Assembly: GCF_016698645.1 (NCBI RefSeq)
Contig: NZ_CP068047.1
Span: 2,639,001 to 2,703,000, forward strand
Direction of reading: 5' to 3'
Source: Devosia oryziradicis
GTDB taxonomy: Bacteria; Pseudomonadota; Alphaproteobacteria; Rhizobiales; Devosiaceae
Length of the DNA: 64,000 nt
In this document: piece after piece, positions 62,953-64,000 of the stretch
Numbering within the stretch: the stretch's first letter is position 1
Layout of the letters: every line of letters begins with the position of its first letter
Translations under genes and position numbers: made by a program
The notes under the pieces: generated by a model
Database searches by the model: none
The model's input: only the letters and a program-made list of their open reading frames with translations
Told to the model about the DNA's origin: nothing

Positions 62953-64000
62953 GCCGGTTTCGCCTCGGGTTCTGCTTCCGGAGTCTCGGAGACCACCTTG
63001 ATGGGGAAGCGCTGCATGGTGTCGCCGATCTTGTCGATGAGGCGACTGCGGGCCATTTCGTAGGAGAGGCTCAGCGCACTCTTGTAGCCAATTTCGTCCG
63101 TGCCGCCATGGGATTTGATAACGATGCCGTTCAGGCCCATGAACACGCCGCCATTGACGGTGCGCGGGTCCATCTTGCGCCGCAGGGCATTGAGCGCCGA
63201 GGTGGCAAACAAGGCCCCGATACGGCTCATGAGGTTCGATTTGAGGGCATTGCGGAGATACGATCCGACCTGTCGCGCGGTGCCTTCGGCGGTCTTGAGC
63301 GCGATGTTGCCGGTGAAGCCCTCGGTGACGACCACGTCGACCGTACCCTTGCCGATGTCGTCGCCCTCGACAAAGCCATGATAGGTGAAACCAGAGCCGC
63401 TGGCCTCGGTCAGGATCTTGCCGGCTTCCTTGATATAGTCGAGGCCCTTGACCTCTTCGGTGCCCACATTGAGCAGGCCAACCGTAGGGGCGTCATCATC
63501 GAACAGACAACGGGCTAGGGCCGAACCAAGAATGGCGTAGTCGACCAGTTGCTTGGCGTCGGCCCCGATCGTGGCGCCCATGTCCAGCACGATGATGTCA
63601 CTGCGCAGCGTGGGCCAGATAGCCGCAATCCCGGGACGGGAAATGCCCTGCATCGGCCGCAGGCAGAAAGTGGCCATGGCCATCAGCGCGCCGGTATTGC
63701 CGCCGGAAATGGCGACATCGGCCTCTCCGTCCTTGACCGACTGGATGGCCATCCACATCGAGGACGTGCCTTTGCCCTTGCGCAGCGCCTGGCTGGGCTT
63801 TTCGTCCATGGCGATCACCTGCTCGCAGTGTCGGACTGTCGAGGCAGGCTTGAGTTCGGAAAATTCGTCGAGCAGCGGCGCAATCTGCTCCTGCCGCCCA
63901 TGAAAGATGAAACGGGTGTTCTTGCGCTCGCGCAGGGCCAGGGACGCTCCGTGGATCACCGCGCGCGGAGCGTTATCGCCGCCCATGGCATCCACTGATA
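62949..64000 (-). CDS. plsX: Phosphate acyltransferase PlsX (partial, start outside the window)
   Basis: At least 350 residues; the frame stays open through base 64000. The family N-terminus normally reads ISVDAMGGD, and the visible codons give [20 protein letters not shown], so GTG at 63995 is an internal valine and the real start lies a few codons outside. Further motifs are [34 protein letters not shown] and [16 protein letters not shown]. PlsX makes acyl-phosphate from acyl-ACP for phospholipid synthesis. Confidence 0.95.
   Translation of the reverse strand, partial: SVDAMGGDNAPRAVIHGASLALRERKNTRFIFHGRQEQIAPLLDEFSELKPASTVRHCEQVIAMDEKPSQALRKGKGTSSMWMAIQSVKDGEADVAISGGNTGALMAMATFCLRPMQGISRPGIAAIWPTLRSDIIVLDMGATIGADAKQLVDYAILGSALARCLFDDDAPTVGLLNVGTEEVKGLDYIKEAGKILTEASGSGFTYHGFVEGDDIGKGTVDVVVTEGFTGNIALKTAEGTARQVGSYLRNALKSNLMSRIGALFATSALNALRRKMDPRTVNGGVFMGLNGIVIKSHGGTDEIGYKSALSLSYEMARSRLIDKIGDTMQRFPIKVVSETPEAEPEAKPA

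Overview
The window looks like chromosomal DNA of a free-living alphaproteobacterium of the order Hyphomicrobiales, most plausibly Devosia or a close relative. This is inferred from high GC, frequent GTG/TTG starts, the plsX-fabH-ihfA-merR order at the right edge, a rhizobial-type Wza/ExoP pair, PrsD/PrsE-like type I secretion genes, a LacEFGK-like sugar transporter and an FMN-riboswitch-controlled RibN-type transporter. No transposase, integrase or CRISPR array was seen.

Layout. (1) 1-6561: exopolysaccharide genes: an ExoP/Wzc-type co-polymerase cut by the left edge, a divergent Wza lipoprotein, a GT4 glycosyltransferase, a WcaJ/ExoY-type initiating transferase and an O-antigen-ligase-like protein. 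A convergent APH-fold kinase, a tRNA-Pro(GGG) and a small hypothetical gene follow. (2) 8373-11404: a type I secretion ABC transporter and its HlyD adaptor, with no substrate gene nearby. (3) 11519-21884: first O-unit module, with WbpB/WbpD/WbpE-like enzymes for a 2,3-diamino-uronic acid, a Wzx flippase, an unusual glycosyltransferase, HisH/HisF/WbpG-type amidination enzymes, a Wzy-like polymerase and a GT4. (4) 21817-27167: a reverse-strand cassette of APH-fold kinase, very divergent NeuB-like protein and glycosyltransferase/methyltransferase fusion, plus a forward unclassified glycosyltransferase-like gene. This is the least familiar part of the window. (5) 27271-32839: a Wzz-like chain-length regulator and the UDP-L-FucNAc pathway (FnlA, FnlB, FnlC) with a WbuB-like transferase. 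(6) 32996-42611: second amidination module (WbpG-like, HisF, HisH) joined to a nonulosonic acid pathway that reads best as legionaminic acid (NeuA-, NeuB-, NeuC- and NeuD-like proteins, a CBS-aminotransferase fusion, and a reverse-strand CapD/WbpM-type 4,6-dehydratase). (7) 42852-46495: WecA/WbpL-like initiating transferase, UDP-glucose dehydrogenase and a second ligase-like protein. (8) 46628-49680: a PAS-GGDEF diguanylate cyclase convergent with a CHASE2 nucleotide cyclase. (9) 49684-57058: an AraC regulator divergent from a LacEFGK-like transporter and an oxidoreductase/aldo-keto reductase fusion. (10) 57133-60840: small membrane protein, SDR-type protein, LysR regulator, FMN riboswitch and RibN-like transporter. 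(11) 60933-64000: merR-ihfA-fabH-plsX, with plsX cut by the right edge.

Together the polysaccharide genes suggest two products, an exopolysaccharide and an O-antigen. The O-antigen would contain L-FucNAc, an amidinated diamino-uronic acid and an amidinated legionaminic-type acid. Two complete ammonia-donating amidotransferase systems lie within about 20 kb. Each HisF has lost a different one of the two aspartates needed for imidazole glycerol phosphate synthesis, so both appear specialised for sugar amidination.
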